64,000 bases of DNA, from NCBI GenBank assembly GCA_009760855.2, contig WPIO01000061.1, positions 494,001-558,000 on the forward strand, given 5' to 3'. The stretch comes from Cristatella mucedo (lineage: Eukaryota; Bryozoa; Phylactolaemata; Cristatellidae). Shown here in pieces: positions 1 to 11,616 of the stretch. Every line of letters begins with the position of its first letter. Positions within the stretch are counted from its first letter, which is position 1. Made by a program: the position numbers and the translations under genes. The notes below the pieces were generated by a model. It saw only the letters and a list, made by a program, of their open reading frames with translations, was not told the origin of the DNA and did not search any database.

Positions 1-108
1 ACTGACGACTGGCTGGCGTTTAGCGAATAAGCACGAGGCGAACACGACTGCCAGCATTTGGTAATTCGCTAAAGCAGCTTGTCTGCGGCCGAGGGGCCCA
101 GCCTCGGT

Positions 109-540
109 GTAATGTAATGTAATGTATCTCCGTCAGTAACTCCACGAAGTCATAAAGACCATGTGGGTGTTACGCAGGAGAGTTTTGTATAGCTCACTCA
201 CAGCCTAAGCGGCTTTCGGTACGCATTCGGTAGCCAACCGACTTCGTCTCACGCAACAAAGAGAAAGTGGGAAGCATAGCAGAGTTAAGAGAGCAGTTGA
301 GGTAGTGAGTAGCATAGAAGTAGCAGTTCAGGACCGCTGAAAAAGATGTGCCATAGTCGGCAGTTGGAGAGTAGATGCCGTTACGTAAGAATTGTGGAAG
401 CGAGTTCCACAGTCTAGGACCTGCAGAGCTAAAGCTTCTGTCGCCAACTGTCTTTAAGCGGTGGAACAATAAATGCAGTGAGCACAGGCTGAGAAGTCCA
501 CAGAGCTCTACGGATTTATTATCCAACAGAAGTCAGTCTC
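109..540 (-). mobile_element. LINE B 3' end
   Basis: The minus-strand frame includes LKTVGDRSFSSAGPRLWNSL, the usual C-terminal motif of CR1/L2-type non-LTR polymerase proteins. The 3' end runs into an ATTAC-type tandem tail (read as TAATG on plus) at 109-126. The same 3' sequence recurs at 23.1, 37.9 and 60.5 kb. Confidence 0.75.
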
Positions 541-559
541 GCAAAGCCTACGAGAAAGG

Positions 560-950
560 CCGAGATCGCCTCACATCCAGCAGTACACATCCGGTTCGGC
601 ATGCAGAGAAGCAAAAACGACGGTGGAAAAAACGCTGCGTGAATGCTATACAGCACACAGATTCATGACCTCGACAATGGAAACCTTATCACTGGCACCC
701 TATCACTCGAATTATAATCACCGTCACGCAACACAAGACGACAAGGCCGCTGGTCGCGCCTTAAGAATCATTAGACATAGACATGTTCATATAAAGATGC
801 TACTAAAGAAAGAATGACAAGCTTGCTCGGTTAGTAGGCCCTCTTCGGAAGCTTGTATCACAACGCTAAAGGCAGCAGCGCAGCAGCTGTGAGGGGGACC
901 AACAGCAGGCGGTGATCAGAGGATGGCTGCAGCCTCCGTTAGGTCGGAAA
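560..950. other. 3' flank of tetraspanin, no clear feature
   Basis: Lies between the LINE B remnant and the tetraspanin stop codon and is probably its 3' UTR. No canonical AATAAA was seen on the minus strand before the LINE sequence begins. Confidence 0.3.
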
Positions 951-1016
951 TTAAGCCACCTCATACTCCTTACGAACGGCCCTGGCTAGACAGCAGGCGA
1001 ATACTATGCCGACGAT
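951..1016 (-). CDS. CD63: tetraspanin terminal coding exon
   Basis: 21 codons plus TAA, following a TCGTTTTAG acceptor in phase 0. It completes TM4 (IVGIVFACC) and gives the short tail ending KEYEVA. Too short for a length-filtered ORF scan, but it matches the CD63 terminus residue by residue in pattern. Confidence 0.8.
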   Translation of the reverse strand: MVGIVFACCLARAVRKEYEVA

Positions 1017-2243
1017 CTAAAACGAGAGAACATCACGAATGGCCATCTCGAGTAGCAGAGGCCAGCACATGAAGCCACCCGCACGAGGCAGGCAAGGACT
1101 GTGTTTGCCCACGTGACAGCATGCCGACCGTGACAGTTATAGAGTTTTACAAAGAGCCGGAGCAACACAATTTAAATTTGCATCCAAGCACAGCTACGTT
1201 TGAGTGCAAAGGCAGCTAGCGATGGGCAGAGGCCAGGGGCAGCAGAGGCTACGAGTAAGAGAGTGAACACTGCCACTTTCCGAGTGCTACTATACACACA
1301 CAAAACTAGACACGACCCGAAAACCCAAGCCCTTTCTATGTTCGTAGACTTTCAGAAGCTTTGCTTTCTCACAAAGACGGCAGTGCTGCGGTAGGGACTT
1401 TATCGCGGTATTAGGACCAATGCTTCAAAAGCACATAATTGGAGAACTTCCGACGGAACTGAGGAAAAGCACAAGACAAGACAGAAGAGTAGACCCGGCA
1501 GCCGAGTACGAGCTTTAATGGAATCTTCCGCTCGCTAGAAAGCTCATCCAAAATCTCGCTGGTCTGCTATGCATTTAATTCTAAATGCTCGGCACGCGAT
1601 CATTTGGTGACCGTTCGCACCTAGGGAAAGGAAGCCTACCACATTCTAGATGTGCAGGCGGTCGCACTGTAAACCACGAGACTGGCTAACAAACGAGCTC
1701 CCAAATGTAAGAGTGAAAATAGCCATTTGAGCAGCAGCTCAAACTACCAAACAGACTCAGCCAGAATAATAAAAAGCAAATGAGAGGAGACCTAAGCAAA
1801 TCTAAGCACACCCTTTGCAGAGAGGCAGCAAAAACGCATCGCCCGTACAGTGCTAGATAAAGCACCTTTACACTTATATACAGTGGCACTATAACACTGA
1901 TAAAATAAACGAAGAGTTAGCAGCACTATATTAGGCTCAAAGCTAAACCACGGCTGAAGTGCACTGTTGCTGCCGGTGCCATTCTTGATAACAAAATTTA
2001 GTCACCGGCGATACGGCTACTATGTCATGCAAGGCTATACAAAAGCCTTTGGCATAGCATGGGCTGTCCCTGCGTAAGTGCAGCTGGTAACTCACCTGGA
2101 CGATTGCAAACGCAATGCCCACAGCTCCGACTATATAGATGTGGTCACCGAGGTACTTGCCAAACGCATCTTTGCAAGCACCGTTAGCCGGCTGAAACAA
2201 AATGGCAGCACACCGTTCAGCAAACACGGCAAACAGGCCTCCG

Positions 2244-2293
<50 letters not shown>

Positions 2294-5200
2294 GCCCAAA
2301 TCGCCTTTCTGCTCGGTGTGAGCCCAGCAACAGCATTGACATCAGAACAGTTATTTCCAAACACCAAGTTCCAATTGTAAACCCATGACAGTATCCATGT
2401 CCTGCTACTCAACCTATAACTAAAGTTAAACAGTAGAAATGACAAGAAGAATTACTTTGCTAGTTTTCTTCCAGGTGCAAAAATCAAATTGCTTGCAAGT
2501 GACGATCGTACAATATACTACAATAGTCCTACAATACTACGTTCAGAAACGGTTGTTTCTATACTCAGGAGCTACTGTATGTACCATTTAATCTTGGGGT
2601 GATTGTCTTGTGGTGATTGTGTAAAAGTTTGGACCATTTTCTGTGAGCTACAGCTCAGAAGTACATTAAAAAATTATAAGTAGGGAAGTAATTCTTCTTG
2701 ACAGGAATCGCTTGCATGCAAGTATAGATTGCATGCAGTCTACGGTGTAAAAAAGGTCAGTCAGGCTTGGGTTGTCACTCACGAAGCTGCTCACATCCAC
2801 CACAATCACACTCCCCTACCCCCACCAGGCTTGTACAGCTTCTGTCACGCGTGCACAGCGCAGCAGCAGTCCGACGACACACGGAAACGTTCCATATGCC
2901 TGCACTAGCCACAGTAGCCACTGTGAGCCGAGCGTGAGACAGAGCGAGTCGCCATGCTAGGTGTAACATGCCTGCGTTCCATTTAGGCTGCAGCTGTATT
3001 TGATATCCAGCGTTTCCAAGCTACGACAGCATTCAGTCTCGTTGAACCCACTAGCAGGCTGAGAAATCACGTTCCCAATCTTGTCCCGCAGTACGTACGC
3101 GGCGATTCCAGCCGATATCTCAAAGACGAATATGACACTGAGCAGAATGCTGAACTGTAAACACAACAAGGACGAAAATCAGATGCTATTAATCAGACGG
3201 TTCAGGCAGCTAGGTGGGTTTCTTCACAACGTTCATGCACAGACGGTATCGAGGACAAGTGGCTGGTGCAACTGTGCTGACCGTGAGAATCATGCAGTAG
3301 TTCTCCTTGATCGCGCCGCAGCAGCCGAAGAATGCGATGATGAACACGATCGCTCCGACGACGATCAGGAAAATGGCCGGCCCACTGACACCACCTCCAC
3401 CGATGGTTAGCTGTCCGAGATCCTTGATCTGCGCCTGAACGTATCCTCCGACAGCTATCAAGCCGACGCCGGCCAGCTACAAAAAGAAGATAATTAAATT
3501 TGCAACTATTATCATTACATATCTACTCACTATTATCATATAATAATCATCTCAATATTGGCCATTTTTGTGGTAAATGGTGAGGAACGGCACAGAGGCC
3601 AAGGCGAAACCGTGCCACGAACTGTTCTGCAGCTAGCGATTGGAAGTTTCAAACCCTGTCGGTCAAGCTGAGTGCATCGGTAGGACTCGATGTGGTCTCC
3701 GAGATAAGCCAGTGCTAAGATAATGTCCATTTTGGGAAGTTGCAGTGCTTAATAAATCCGGCTGGCAGTTGGACCATATATTCCTTGGAGGCTATTAGCA
3801 CGGTTGACCACAAACCTATCACAGGGCTGATTGCATAGGCATATGACAGTGACAGCTAGCAGAACCACAGCTGTGGCTCACCATCCTTCACTAGGGGCCC
3901 CTCCACTAGAAGCCGTGATAGCCAAGGTGGTAAGGTGCTCACTAGTCGCGAACAAGGTCGTGGATTCGAATCCTGCAGTGGGCGATCCTTTCTTGCTAAC
4001 TGCAAGAGATGGTGATAGCCTTATCGGCTATCACCATTTCACTGCTACACAAATGATGCTGTCAAATCAGCTAAGATTGTTGCTGATTTCTGTGATCTTG
4101 GTACACGTCAAAAACAGCTTTTTATTTTATTTTTTTTAGAAAAACCTTCATGTAAACAAATGCCCTGCATCGTTTGAGAGGTTCGGCATATTTCTACAAT
4201 CCATAGTAATGAATCTGTTGGGATTTCCAAGATAGCAGTCAGCTAAAAAAAAAACGTGACGTTGACTTTTACAGGTCATCAGAAGGTCAACATGACAGTT
4301 ATGGTTAAATCAAAAGATAGATAATAATGCCCTTGTTGATTGTGCCAGTCTGCATGCCGATCGTTCCATTAGTATTTGAGAAATATCAATAAATGTGCTG
4401 TGAGGGAGATAATTCCTTTAGGGCTGGGGCATAACTCCCGCCTCTGTAGGCGATTCGCCCGTAAGGCTATTCTGTAGCTATACAGATGAGGCTGTTCAAT
4501 AAGCTAATATTTTTTCACGAGCATAGGTTCATCTAGGAGAAAAGACCAAGAGAGGGCTATGAAATTGTATTCGTCCGCTTTGTTGAATGACACTAAGTAA
4601 AAACAATTTCATGCTTCCGGCACTGCCGTGCTATGCCCATCTATTGCCTTCTACAAGCTAATAACCAACCATTGGGCTGTAATCACGGTGAAGACCCCCA
4701 GATCACCACTGCTACAAATGGGCTTCTACGTAAAGCGAATTATTATCGATGAGGCCACCTAAAATGGCCACCAGTCATTAAAACTTGCAAAACGGGTTTA
4801 GAAAAAAACTTCATGCAACGAGCTGTAATCAGAATGACTATTTAATAATAATAACCAGACATTTTTAAAGCACCCAAGGTCTAAATATCTTTCTGTACAC
4901 ATATTTTGAAAAGGAAGAAAGAGTTAAGCATTAGAAAACAACCGGCGTTATCGTTTTCCAAACTTCTTATAAACTTGAGAAAGGCAAGTACTAAAATGTG
5001 ATAAGACCCACGTTTGACAGAAGCCCTTTACCTACTTCAAGAGATGCTCCATGCGATTCAGGTTCGGAGATTGACTGGGCCACTCAATTAGCTTAATGGG
5101 ACCTAAATCAAACTCAGCAGTTGTGCAGAAAAATATCAAAAACAACTTAGCTGAGTGCCTTCAGTCATTCTCCTGTAAATATTAAAATTAGCTCCATAAA

Positions 5201-6073
5201 GCATCATTGTACTACAACGTTCTGAAGCGGCTACAAATAAATGTCTTCCATCATATTGCCACGTGTACGGTGGATGCAAGGTGCTTAGTGCATCACTAGA
5301 GGCATTCCCAGGCCAGAACCCCATTGCAGCCCAAATTTCACCATCTTCTGAAGGTTGCAATTTTCATTGCAACCTTCATGGGGTGACGATGCACGTATGT
5401 TAGCAGAAAATGGTGAATTTACTTTCGCCGCTCCGTACGACTTGGTTTTAACCTAAGTGGGTCCATCTAGCTCGAACCTTGACCCACTGCAAAAAACCTC
5501 GGTGATTGATGGACAGAAGCTGTGCTTGAAGATAAAAATAGCTCATTTTTTCGATCCGAGCAAATATACCTCGTTCGTCAAGCGGCTGCCTAATCCTATC
5601 CGGCTGTCTAATCCCATCCGTAGCAACTAGCTTCATAGCAGTTTGCAGGCTCTGCTCGGGAAAACTCGTGGGCTGAAACGAGGGTCCGAACCTTTCCAGC
5701 TTGTGCTCATGGGGGATAGACATGGGAAATATGCGTATTAATCATGGTACTGGTCGTAGCTATCTCCATCACATTGAAACCAGCCAAAGTCTCAGCAATT
5801 CGTATTCGCTAGCAATTGCAAAGTTACTTAGACGGATGGTGCAACGTCAACAACGGGACTTCCGAAAAACGAGATGCAGTCGATTTCAAATGAGCTAGAA
5901 AACCTGTGAATCTGCAATTTGTAATGAAATTAAATTGTCACAAATGAATTCTCGTTATGTTTTTTATATAGATGTTAATAAAATGTCAAGGAAAACTGCA
6001 CAATCTTCATTCGGCGCATTCACTCTTAGTGCTTGTGTTTATTGGTTCGCGGTCGGATGCCTAATGTCTATCG

Positions 6074-6134
<61 letters not shown>

Positions 6135-9100
6135 GAGAGAGGAGAGTGAGGAGAGAGACAGCAAAGAGAGACAGAGGAGGGAGAAAGGCTTGAGAGAGAG
6201 AGAGAGGGGGGGAAGAAAGAGATGTCAAGTGAGAGAGAGAGAGAGGGGGCAGAGAGAGAGCGAGAGCATGAGCGAGAGAGAATGAGAGAGAGAGACAGAA
6301 AGCAAGAGAGAGAGAGACAGAGCAAGAGAGAAAGCGAGAGAGAGAGAGGGAGCAAGAGAGAGAGAGCAAGAGGGAGAGAGAGAGAGAGAGCAAGAGGGGG
6401 CTACCAGCTCACCATTGAAAATAGTGCTGAGTGGTCAGCTTCTGCCAAGCAAGCCAGGCCCACACACTTAAAAGCAGTAGCAGCCCACATCAACGAAGGC
6501 TCTGCAGCCACTCTACCGGAGGAGTACAACAAGCCTAGGCAGATGCCTAGGTTGATGTGGTCAGCAAGAACTTGACAGTAGGATCAGAATAGCCTGCTGA
6601 CTGTCACGCGAAGTCAGAGGTCAGCAGGCATGAGTGATGGATAGGCCGGTTTCAGCCATTTGTGACACGATCACATCTGCTGGAGGTGGAGCAGGCTAGC
6701 GACTCAAAATAAAGCGAATGAGACAACACGAAAGAGGACACTCGAGAAACAGCACTATGCTAGCCAGTAGTAGAGTCCTGTGTGCATGCCACAAATTGAC
6801 TGCGTGAGTAGAAAGGCTGAAGGAGGACTGAGCTGTACGCCAAGTAACATTTCGATGCAGACAGCCTCATATTAGGAACTCCAATACGTGTTTATACGGT
6901 CATCTTGCTTTTGACCTGCTTGAGTCTTTGGTACATGTGTCAATAAGATTGGGGCGGTGGAAGACTGGTGGAAGACTGGCCAAAGACGGAGAAGCTGGGT
7001 GTGATTATATTTCTTGCACAAGACTGAGGAAAGAACGAACATGCGACCAATCACAGGTGCCATCAAGTACACGCCTTCATTACTCTGCAAGGCATGGCAG
7101 ACGACACGACCAGCAAAATCGTCTCCGCTTTCCACGATGGTCCCTGATTATGGGAGAAATTGAGCCCTTGTATAGGAATCAGATCAAGAGGGAGCACATG
7201 AAAAAGGCTATATTGGAAAGATTTCAATTCATACGATCTGGAGATGCATTGCGCAGGGCCACTTCTTTCCACCCAAAAGCAATTTTCCCATGACAGTTGT
7301 CTCCGAGTTAAGCTAGTCGGCATCTAGAAGGGAACAAGACATAAGGTACAAAACTGTGCTGTACTCCCTACAAGAAGGAAGACCGATGCAGGACTAAAGA
7401 GCAGAATCTTGAGACGGACCGTGTAAATGCGGCTTAAGAAACCATTCAGAAGGAGCCTGCTACCCCGCTGACCAGGCGAGATACCAGCAGCACCTGCATC
7501 TATACTACCAATGCAGAAGCAGCAGCCCTCAGAGATAATACCACAGCGAAGAAGCCATGACATGAAGTGCCCACATACACAAAACACCATCGTACCAAGA
7601 ATCATGACAAATCATTCCACAGCTGTAAGGGGCAGAGGCGGCAGAAATGATGGCTGGCATTGGCTCGAGCAGCCAGTAAGGGAGAAAGAACAGGAGGCAT
7701 GAGCCTAGCTGATATGAGATTGAACTCCCTACATAAACCAGATCATGGGTCTGAGTGTTGCAGTAGGCAATTATTTATTGACCACTGCAAGTGAGTGATA
7801 GCCCATAGGGCACTTCAACCACTATATTAACAAGACTGTTGAATCAGCTGATTTAATTTTTTTTAAGTTGGGGTACACATCACATGTGTCTCAATCAGTA
7901 GTGCAGCACAGCCTGACCGGCTATTTGGTTCTTTGCCTATAGCTTGCAATAGCAAGACTTTCAGTCGGGTTGGCTTTCGTCCCTGAGCAACAATCCAGAC
8001 GGAGGTCATCGGTAGGGGAATAAATTTAGTCGTGAGGTGGCAGCCATTCGTTCGACAATGCCTCACTTGGCCTGCCAGATGCACTCTCTTAACCAATCAT
8101 CGAATGGTTTTTACTACTAGCAACTTCAATGGCAGGAGCACTGAACTGCAGGCTTAATCAATAAATGTATAGGGCGATGGTGTTTCCTGCCCCTTCAAAA
8201 TGGGTCCAACTCGAAGCCAGTCGTCGTTTTTTTTGAGGAAGATTAGCAAGAGCCGGTCGTCGGATTCAGAGCCAAGAGATGTGGGACACCAGCCTTGCCA
8301 TAGCCCACAGTTGCAGACATCTGGCAGCCCAGATACAAACATTTAGCACTGCAATAAAGGATAGGTTCCTGTTGATAGGCTGCAAGCACACGACAGCTGT
8401 GTGCCTGCGGCTCATGGCCGGCCAATTCTGCAACATCCGTCCAACTCGGCAGTATCCATGGCCACATAATTTCGGCTAGCTGAACCTACCACAATCTGTG
8501 GCAATCACCCAGAGCTGCAAGTAAGCCAAGTCTTTTGAATGTCCTCGAAGCCAGCTCTAAATGCTCAATGCCCAACCGAACATAACTAGCCGGCAGCAGT
8601 GCACAAGTACTTGCACCTGTCAAGTACAGCATTGGGAAGCATCGATTCGGGTGTCTCCTTCGAGGAGCAGCCCATCACTGATAGCAGCAGCAGCAAAGTG
8701 ATACAGCCCTGTTTAAGCTCCGCAATCATGGCGGCATGAGCTATACCATCCTTCCGCTCGGTAGAAAGTAGCTCGGCACATTAGTCGAGTCGAGACCTTC
8801 TCCTCTCCAGGGGTGTGGCCTCTCAGATGACTCCCTTACTGCACGGCATATGCTGGATTAGGGCCGACCTTGGCAGGCTCCAGCCAACGGATGTCAAGCC
8901 AATCAGCACAAGGCAAGACAATGACCAGGTAGGCCTTCTGATTAGCTGATTCAGTTGGCAAATAAATGACGGCGCTAGCCGCCAAGCTAGAGACGGTTCT
9001 CTCCAATCGAACGCTCAGCTAATAACTTGGCTGGCCGCCGACTGGTCGGCTGACTGGTCGATGGTCAAGGACGACCAAATGACGCAGCTGCGAAGTCGAT

Positions 9101-9918
9101 CTCGGGTTGCACAGTGCCTACCCTCCCCTCCGGCTGCCACACCCCGACCGAACAAAGCGAGACGATAGAACGACCGGGAACCACTGCCGTAGCCGCCTCC
9201 TCCCACCATCGCCGTACGGAAAGATGAATGGAATAAGCCGTGACGGGACGAAGCCGAGCGACGGCAAGAAACAGGCCGCATGACGGCAGGCTCTGTGGAG
9301 GGGAGTGACCACGCGGTCCGGGAGGGCGACAGCGGCGGCTGCGGGGGGGCTGAGAGGGTTTCGAGCAAGACCAGCAGAAGCAGAGCAGGCCGGGCCACCT
9401 GCCGGCTTCCCACAGCTTTATCAGGCGCGCCGACGTCCATTCGACCGTCTCGGCGACCGTCGGTCCCGCCCCGCCCCCACACACTGCAGTTTTGGCGCAC
9501 CGGCCGACTCTCCTTTAAGACGCGCGCGCGTCTCCGGACCGAAGCGGCCCGCGGTCGCCCCAGAGACCGGTTTCCGGACGATAGCCTAGTTATGTCACAG
9601 GTGAAGACGAGATAGCCGACAGGCGCGCAGCTGTCAGTCGATAGATGCTGCGCGAGCCGAAAACGCTGGCTCGCGGATCAATGCGCGACAGCGGCGGTGC
9701 ACACAAGCGGCTCGCTCGTGCGATTATTGAACATCGAGCGGGGGCCGCGCGCCAAGGGCGGGATGCGCGCATGATAGGCAAAAACGGCAGGGCGCCCGAG
9801 CCGCGCGCGAGGCAGGCCGTGCGAACGGCGCCGCGGGCACGGCAGAAATACTTACGAAGAAAATGAGATTAAAGGCGAACAGCAAATACTTGATGCATTT
9901 CATTCCAGCTTCAACCAT
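951..9918 (-). CDS. CD63: CD63-type tetraspanin, five of about six coding exons read
   Basis: Four-pass membrane protein that organises tetraspanin microdomains; CD63 members cycle through late endosomes and lysosomes (family knowledge). Coding exons in transcription order: 9918-9856, 3476-3282, 3154-about 2968, 2191-2096 and 1016-951 (stop TAA). All assigned joins except the end of exon 3 are GT-AG and phase 0. TM1 spans exons 1-2. TM2 (exon 2) is followed by FFGCCGAIKENYC, the tetraspanin inter-TM signature. TM3 is in exon 3 and TM4 in the fourth listed exon. The last exon reads GIVFACCLARAVRKEYEVA, close to the CD63 tail with its YxxPhi-type lysosomal signal. The start MVEAGMKCIKY was chosen because MKCIKY is the usual tetraspanin N terminus and the ATG has A at -3 and G at +4. 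One exon of the large loop, with the second cysteine pair, is not resolved between 2.2 and 2.97 kb. Assignment to tetraspanins is firm; to CD63 it is likely. Confidence 0.8.
2096..2191 (-). CDS. CD63: tetraspanin exon with end of large loop and TM4
   Basis: 32 codons from PANGACKDAFGKYL to GIAFAIVQ. The acceptor is ATTTTGTTTCAG and the donor GTGAGT, both phase 0. The cysteine of NGACKDAF fits the last conserved loop cysteine before TM4. Confidence 0.85.
2245..2290. repeat. (CA)n microsatellite
   Basis: Uninterrupted CA dinucleotides inside a tetraspanin intron, about 50 bases from the TM4 exon acceptor. On the transcript this is (GU)n, a tract known in other genes to affect splicing. Confidence 0.95.
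2968..3154 (-). CDS. CD63: tetraspanin coding exon 3, 3' end uncertain
   Basis: Begins FSILLSVIFVFEISAGIAAY after a TTTACAG acceptor. It gives TM3, then RDKIGNVISQ and the start of the large extracellular loop (ETECC, then DIKYSCSLNG). An in-frame stop follows ACYT, so the exon must end before about 2960. The only late GT is after GCAT at 2968, a poor donor; earlier donors inside the loop are possible. Confidence 0.65.
3282..3476 (-). CDS. CD63: tetraspanin coding exon 2
   Basis: 65 codons starting LAGVGLIAVGGYVQAQIK after a TTTTTGTAG acceptor. It completes TM1, the small loop and TM2, and ends CCGAIKENYCMILT. The donor is GTCAGC, phase 0. Confidence 0.9.
3915..4075 (+). mobile_element. SINE-1 copy (tRNA-derived)
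   Basis: Box-A-like TGGTAAGGTGCTC is followed by box-B-like GGATTCGAATCC, then a body with TGCAGTGGGCGATCCTTT. The 3' end reads GATGCTGTCAAATCAGC. Inside is a perfect 10-bp stem, GGTGATAGCC...GGCTATCACC (4011-4035). Confidence 0.75.
4436..4506 (+). mobile_element. SINE-1 3' fragment
   Basis: Only the 3' half is recognisable: GTAAGGCTATTCTGTAGCTA, then GAGGCTGTTCAATAAGC. It matches the tail of the other SINE-1 copies. Confidence 0.5.
4508..5015. other. intron sequence, nothing recognised
   Basis: AT-rich tetraspanin intron 1 sequence. No coding pattern, repeat family member or RNA gene was identified. Confidence 0.4.
5020..5106 (-). mobile_element. Tc1-type transposase fragment
   Basis: The minus strand reads GPIKLIEWPSQSPNLNRMEH, which fits the (E)WPxQSPDLNPIE motif near the C terminus of Tc1 transposases. 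The family's catalytic aspartate in SPDLN is Asn here. Only this scrap is recognisable; it is dead. Confidence 0.5.
6076..6399. repeat. (GA)n tract, purine on plus strand
   Basis: About 55 bases of pure GA, followed by some 270 bases of imperfect GA-rich purine sequence. It lies in tetraspanin intron 1. Long open frames here are artefacts of the repeat. Confidence 0.95.
6400..7730. other. intron sequence without recognised features
   Basis: Tetraspanin intron 1. Several open frames exist on both strands but none shows a domain, repeated structure or splice-site support. Confidence 0.4.
7735..7855 (+). mobile_element. SINE-1 copy, 5' part degraded
   Basis: Body GTTGCAGTAGGCAATTATTT and AGTGAGTGATAGCC, ending AAGACTGTTGAATCAGC. 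Alignable by eye to the copies at 3.9 and 58.8 kb. Confidence 0.6.
7860..9055. other. intron sequence, nothing recognised
   Basis: No exon, repeat or RNA gene could be supported on either strand. Confidence 0.35.
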
Positions 9919-10700
9919 CTTCGGAGATGATGCCCTTACCAGTCCACAGCTCGGGACGTCTGACCAGCGACTGCGCCACGACACAGGATTCTGAAGTGTG
10001 GAGCTAGCCGACCGACGCAGCAGTGTCACGTGACCACATCCGGTTTATTCCTACGCGAGCAGCGGTGGGTCGAGCCAGCTGGCCGCAGTCTGCGCCGCCG
10101 GCTGGTGTGCGTGACGCCGTATTCCGGTTTTCTGGGTCAGCAAAAAATTTCGACAATTTGCTACACTCGCTGCGCAGCTGATCTGCTGCACTGACAAAAC
10201 GCACTCGCCGGCCTCGCCGCTTCCCTTGCAGTGGGGTAGGCCTGGTCGACTCCGAGGTCGCGTGAACGTGACTCACCGCCGCGCTCCTGAGGTCTTGCGG
10301 CCCCGGTCTCGCCGCGTCGTCAGCTTCGCCGTCACGCGGATTGCGCCATCGGCAATCAGCTACGGAAGCTTGCGACTCGGCGGAGCCGTCGTCTTACTGC
10401 CCAACGGTTCCGCTGCATCACCAGCCGGCGGCCGAAACCGCCGGCCAGAGACGGTCGGACGCGGCGGCGCCGCTTCTGCCGGTCGCTTTCTCTTCAGCGC
10501 GAGCTAGCCTCGCCACGCCCACTTCGCGCGTCGCTCGACGGCGCTGCGGTCTGCTCGCGCGGGCCGCCGTCAGCGGTGTGCACCTGTACTCTGTGCACCC
10601 TCGCACTACTGGTTCGTTGCCTTCCACGCGTAATGCTTTAAATTCCTCGGACGAACCCCGCCCCGCAGCTGGTCATCAATACCCGCGCTACCGCGTTCAT
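9060..10700. promoter_or_regulatory. CpG-rich block around the tetraspanin start
   Basis: Sequence from about 9.06 to 10.6 kb is visibly rich in CG dinucleotides, unlike the flanks. It contains the tetraspanin start codon at 9918 and the likely promoter. A possible 5' UTR acceptor (CACACTTCAG, exon from 9990) lies upstream of the ATG. Long overlapping reading frames on both strands here are typical of GC-rich noncoding DNA; none has a recognisable domain. Confidence 0.5.
9856..9918 (-). CDS. CD63: tetraspanin coding exon 1
   Basis: 21 codons, MVEAGMKCIKYLLFAFN followed by LIFF. It covers the cytoplasmic N terminus and the first half of TM1. The donor is GTAAGT directly after TTC, phase 0. 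The next coding exon lies about 6.4 kb away. Confidence 0.85.
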
Positions 10701-10743
10701 TATAATTGTGACCAATAGTGGATTTAATAATTTGTCCGCTTAC

Positions 10744-10860
10744 CTGTATGGCAGCACTCTGGGCGGAATAGTTACTCTTGTCCTTGGCGGCTCCATCGCA
10801 GAAGAGAAATATTTTCGGAAAGAAATGGTACGGCCGGCGTTCTAAGTGAGTCAACCTTTC
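10744..10860 (-). other. candidate upstream 5' exon of the tetraspanin gene
   Basis: On the minus strand a clean donor (CATACAG followed by GTAAGC) ends a segment at 10744. An ATG at 10796 would open a short frame starting MEPPRTRVTI. Joined to the acceptor before 9990 this frame soon stops, so if transcribed the segment is more likely 5' UTR with a uORF. It could instead be an unrelated first exon. Confidence 0.3.
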
Positions 10861-11616
10861 AGTCCTAAGCCGCACGCTTGAATGTACACAAATAGTACTT
10901 TTATAATCCTGGTCGAGTCTGGAGCTTTTGGAGATCTGAAGCTTTCACGTGAAGCACCAATCGCAGAATCGGTCGCCAGGTTGTCTTACAAACTGGGTAA
11001 GTGCATTCATTGCATGGATCCTGCGGCTTGGAGGCAGCTTTTTTGCGTCGACCTTCGGGTGTAGCCTCACCCAAGTACCAAATAGGCACTGCGGACCACC
11101 AGGCTAAAATAGGTGCCACTCCATCAAAAACTGCTCATGTCAGTTGGACTCGAACCTTACGACATAGCTGTCGTAGGCAATCGTATTGAACGGCACGCCA
11201 TCGCGACGGTTAATCTTATCGGAAGAATTGCTCAGAGCTACCGGTGGATCGATACTTAGGCAAATTCGACCACCGAAGGTGCAAAGCCCGGAATAACTGC
11301 TCTGTATGCAAACGTTCGTGCGCTACCCATTACCGACTGTGGGCCCGCTAGCTTGTTGAAATTTTAACAGGCATACTTGGCTCATCGCCGCACGTCCAAC
11401 ATTCAGCATTCAGGCTCCACCTAGCGGCTGGAGATAGAGGGGAAGGCTTGCCGTTACCTTTAGGCAGTAGCCGTTAGGTATGCGTGATTGGCAGCGAAGC
11501 GTTGTGCAGCGCCTGATTGGGCCAAGGCGGCTCAGTTCCAGCTCCAGGCTGGAGCATAAGGCAAAACGCTCGGGATGAATAAACGAGCCCATGCTATCGC
11601 TGTCCTCGCAGATAGA

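Noticed and set aside
3915-3990. tRNA gene
   Set aside because: Boxes A and B are tRNA-like but no cloverleaf closes, and the same body plus tail recurs at many sites; called SINE-1.
5136-5360. 74-codon minus-strand frame starting MQPSEDGEIW
   Set aside because: Looks protein-like but matches no family I can name, and lacks flanking splice sites; left unassigned rather than attached to the Tc1 scrap.
9015-9615. Overlapping frames of 94-161 codons
   Set aside because: CG-rich DNA suppresses stop codons on all frames; no domain and no splice support. Treated as promoter region.
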